This document shows positions 61,001-64,000 of a stretch of 64,000 nt of DNA, piece by piece; the stretch's first letter is position 1, and each line of letters begins with the position of its first letter. The notes under the pieces were generated by a model, which was not told the DNA's origin, made no database searches, and saw only the letters and a program-made list of their open reading frames with translations. Origin of the DNA: Sodiomyces alkalinus F11 (taxonomy: Eukaryota; Ascomycota; Sordariomycetes; Glomerellales; Plectosphaerellaceae); the NCBI RefSeq assembly GCF_003711515.1, contig NW_021167085.1, positions 2,194,452-2,258,451 on the forward strand, given 5' to 3'. The translations under genes were made by a program, and so were the position numbers.

Positions 61001-63135
61001 GACGATGCGCATAAGGGACGCGCATGGCATAGCATGACATGGCATGACCTTGCGCGACATCGTGTGGCGGGCCGCCGGTTGATAGGATAACATTGAAGGA
61101 GCCCGGAATGGTCCCTGCATGACCAACACAAGGTAGGGGGGCCAACAGGACGGACGTGAGAGTGAGAGATGATGAGGTGCAACCCGGGTCTCTCACCTCG
61201 ACCTTCGACCTCAGACCGATACACAACAGGAGCTGCTGTTAAGCACGCATTCCACATCCAATACCCAACCAATGTCACACTAGCTCGAGCTCGTTGTGCC
61301 GGCTATCATCCATTCAAGACTTTCACCCCCTTTAAGCCGAACTACCCCGACATCGATCTCTGCGTTCCACGGAGATGACAGTGGACAAGCACCAAGTATT
61401 CGTACCAGACACCTTCGGGGGTTAATGGGGTTGGTACTGTGCATGAACCGCATAGGGCAGCACCGTTCGTGGCGACGACCTTCAAGTCGAGACGAGTTTA
61501 GTTATTGTTTGCCCAAAAATCCACCCGGTGTGACATACGAAGGCGCCAATGTCAAACCACCGAGTCCGAACTTTGCGGATCTTATTTCCACTTCCGCCTA
61601 ATTTTAAACTTGAAGACACGGGCAGGTGTCATGGGGGGATGGAATGGATTAGGGTGAAGCGACCAACAATGCGGAGGACCTTTTGTCTCTCTTCTCTCTT
61701 CCCTCTCCCCGCGGCCCCCCACCACCATCACCACTCTGTCCACACCTAATATTTCGTAGCGTTATCTGCTGGGGTGGTCAGCCACATGGCAAGCTCACAG
61801 CCTGTCCCTCCGCCCACCCCATTCGCAACTCCCTCATTCCACAACTCAATTTTGGCGGTGGGCGAAGTCACAAGTTGTCTGGTCGGGCCGAAGGACAAGC
61901 TATATTCCTAATTCTCAGTATACGCCTAATATTTGTCATTAATTAGAGCCGGCATTTTGAGCCAGAAAGGAGAATGCACGCAGACTAGGTAGTATCGCCG
62001 GGGGGGATAACTGGTAGCCCGTCCAGGTGGCGTCAGCTCGTTGGCGGTAGAGAAACAGTTGACCTCGAAATGGGGGAGGGGGTCGGTCAAGGAGGGGAAA
62101 AGGCAGCGAGCGGCGGGGTTCCTGATAGTGCGAAGTATCTCATTACCTTATTTACCGTGAGAAGTAATTACTCCGTACATACAACGTACAACGTACAACG
62201 TCCAGACGCACAGAGCGTGCCGCCGCGGCCTCGGCCCAGCCCAGGGGGTTCTAGATGGCTGTTGTGGTGGATGTATCTCACAGGATGCAGCGGGCGGGCG
62301 GGAGCGGTCCCCCGTCTGCATGACAAGACATTATGTAGACATGAGAACCTCGGTCCAGGGATGTACGAATACATACAGCTTTGCTGCAAGAAAGGGACGA
62401 AACTGGGGGCAAAGACGATAGAGACCAGGGTTGAAGAACAACAATGGCATTGTATTCCAGTGGAGACGTTGGTAATGTTGGGCCGCTAAAAGCTAAGCGA
62501 TGAGGAGACGAGACGAGACGAGACGCTACGCTACGATGGTGAAAAGTGGCTGGCCGTGGGGGTTGGTTTGTGCAAACGAATTTAGTGTTGAGCTTACGTA
62601 CCTATACGTGACTAGGCCGTTGAAACCATTTATTACGAAACTACCTAGACGGACGACGAAAAAAGACTCCGTTTGGACGGTTCAATGGCTCAAAGTGGAT
62701 GAGGGTTTTGTGCTGTACTTCGAACGGTACATATTCCGGAGCGATGAGGTACATACTAAGGTACACACACCTACACCGTTCATGTACACATTGCCATTGT
62801 ATCAGCAAACCCGCCAAGGTACTTAATTATGTAACATTACCTTAGTGAGGATACAGGTACAGATACATCAAGAGCTTCTTGACGCACGCTGAGTGTCATG
62901 TGACTTCGTGGTTCAGACGTGACGGAGGCATTACTGGCGTGACGCCGAACACACTACACTGGCCAGCCACATCGTGTTTCTCATCCCTTTGCACGGTTGA
63001 CTCTCGCTAATATCAAACAAGCAAGCCAGCCTTAATGAGCCCAGTGATTGGTTCCGAACCTATTTTGTCGACAACCGTTGCGGATGCACTCGATTTCTCT
63101 CACCCAGGACCAACCCCTATTCAATTTCCACGGCA
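58016..63135. other. Gene-poor intergenic region, part 2
   Basis: No supportable gene. Notable are catacatacatac (58920), acgtacaacgtacaacgt (about 62180), gagac repeats (about 62503-62525), a catgrcatrg minisatellite-like stretch (61020-61050) and more of the TACTCCGTA/TACTTCGTA motifs. The last few hundred bases should contain the promoter of the BRCT gene. Confidence 0.5.
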
Positions 63136-64000
63136 ATGCCACCTCCAAAATCTTCTCTCCCGCGGGCACCCGAACCCCGGTTCTCCCGGTCCTTCGACCC
63201 CTGGAACTCGTCCTCAACTGGTCACCAGCGCCCCGAGGTCCGCCCGACCGAGGGCTGGCGGGACAACCGCAACCGCAAGCTCATGTCCCAGTTCCGCGGC
63301 GGCCTGTCGGGCGGCGAACGCCTCAGCGACACCGTCGGCGCCGGAAGCGCCGACTTCGATCCCAAGCTCGGCATGGTGGTGCCCAGGGCTCTTCGGGCGC
63401 GCTCTGCCGTCAGCGTCCGGGACATGCTGGCACAGCCCGGGAAAATGCGCGAGACGCTGCGCAGAAGCACGGGGGACGACGTGAGTACCGTGGGGCGTGA
63501 GGACGAAAAAATGCCCAACGGCGCTGCTGCGATGAGGTCCGAAGACCGGGGCGACGACGGGAATGACCGGAATGGGGAGCAGGATCGCAGCGAGACCCAG
63601 GCTTCTTCCGGTGGGAGAGGCATCTTTGATGGCGTCGTGGTCTACGTCAACGGCAGCACGGCGCCGCTCGTGTCGGACCACCGCCTCAAGCGCATCCTTG
63701 TCGAGCAGGGGGCTAAGGTGTCGCTGCACCTCGGCCGGCGGCAGGTCACACATGTCGTTATTGGGAGACCCGTGAGTGGGGGGATGGGCTCGGGGGGTGC
63801 TCTGGCTGGTGGCAAGCTGGAAAAGGAGATTCGGACGATCAGAGGTTCCGGGGTCCAGTATGTGGATGTCGAATGGTAATGAATCCTCTCCCCCATCTGC
63901 TCTCCAGCAATGGCTCTCTTGTTTCCCTTCTTCTTTTTTTTCTTTTTTTGCGTCTATGACTAACTGGGACACTGCAGGGTGCTCGAAAGCCTCAAGGCTG
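63136..64000 (+). CDS. BRCT-domain protein, 5' part (runs off the window)
   Basis: Probable nuclear DNA-damage or chromatin protein. Exon 1 is 63136-63875. An intron 63876-63977 (gtaatg, branch tgactaac, actgcag) splits a Trp codon and exon 2 continues to the window end (VLESLKA). Residues 14-70 carry a conserved-looking block (SFDPWNSSSTGHQRPE, QFRGGLSGGERLSDTVGAGS). A low-complexity Arg/Glu/Asp linker follows. The BRCT domain starts near 160 (GIFDGVVVYVNGSTAPLVSD), with RRQVTHVVIG and, across the intron, VQYVDVEWVLESLKA, where the Trp is the characteristic BRCT residue. The N-terminal BRCT resembles that of Rev1, but no polymerase domain can be seen in the window, so I give no symbol. Confidence 0.82.

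Overview
The window reads as a filamentous ascomycete nuclear chromosome, most likely a Sordariomycete. Reasons: short GT-AG introns (59-104 nt) with CTRAC-type branch points, Wee1, Med1, an APSES/StuA regulator and Spc98/GCP3 of Pezizomycotina type, and a repeat block carrying the footprint of repeat-induced point mutation (RIP). There are two compartments with a sharp border near 31.1 kb.

Positions 1-31,286 are nested, RIP-mutated LTR retrotransposons. CpA/TpG is nearly absent and TpA is in excess, while CpG is kept; in-frame stops are almost all TAG/TAA. I could order the nest from LTR pairs and target-site duplications (TSDs). Gypsy-B (minus strand, 1.2-19.7 kb) is split by Copia-1 (2383-15835, TSD ggttt). 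Copia-1 is itself split by Gypsy-C, a chromodomain-type Ty3 element (6255-13477, TSD gcgcc). A plus-strand fragment, Gypsy-A, abuts Gypsy-B head to head near 1.2 kb. From 19.7 to 23.9 kb a unit bounded by Gypsy-B-type LTRs carries a decayed protein of about 500 codons that I do not recognise. Then come a Gypsy-D relic and a Copia-2 relic. The LTR of Copia-2 is split by Copia-3 (25466-31136, TSD ccgtt). The last 145 bp of the Copia-2 LTR end 141 bp before the start codon of the first host gene.

Positions 31,287-64,000 are unmutated host DNA with five genes: spc98/GCP3 (plus), a wee1-type kinase (minus, convergent with spc98), med1 (minus), stuA (minus) and the 5' part of a BRCT-domain gene (plus, runs off the window). 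About 600 bp near 46.1-46.7 kb looks like an isolated RIP-mutated relic. The 13 kb between stuA and the BRCT gene holds no gene I can support. It is rich in short dispersed motifs (TACTCCGTA, TACTTCGTA and complements), microsatellites and a 34-nt poly-C run.

The genes do not form a pathway cluster. They are housekeeping and developmental functions: microtubule nucleation, G2/M control, RNA polymerase II Mediator, conidiation and cell-pattern control, and a probable DNA-damage BRCT protein.
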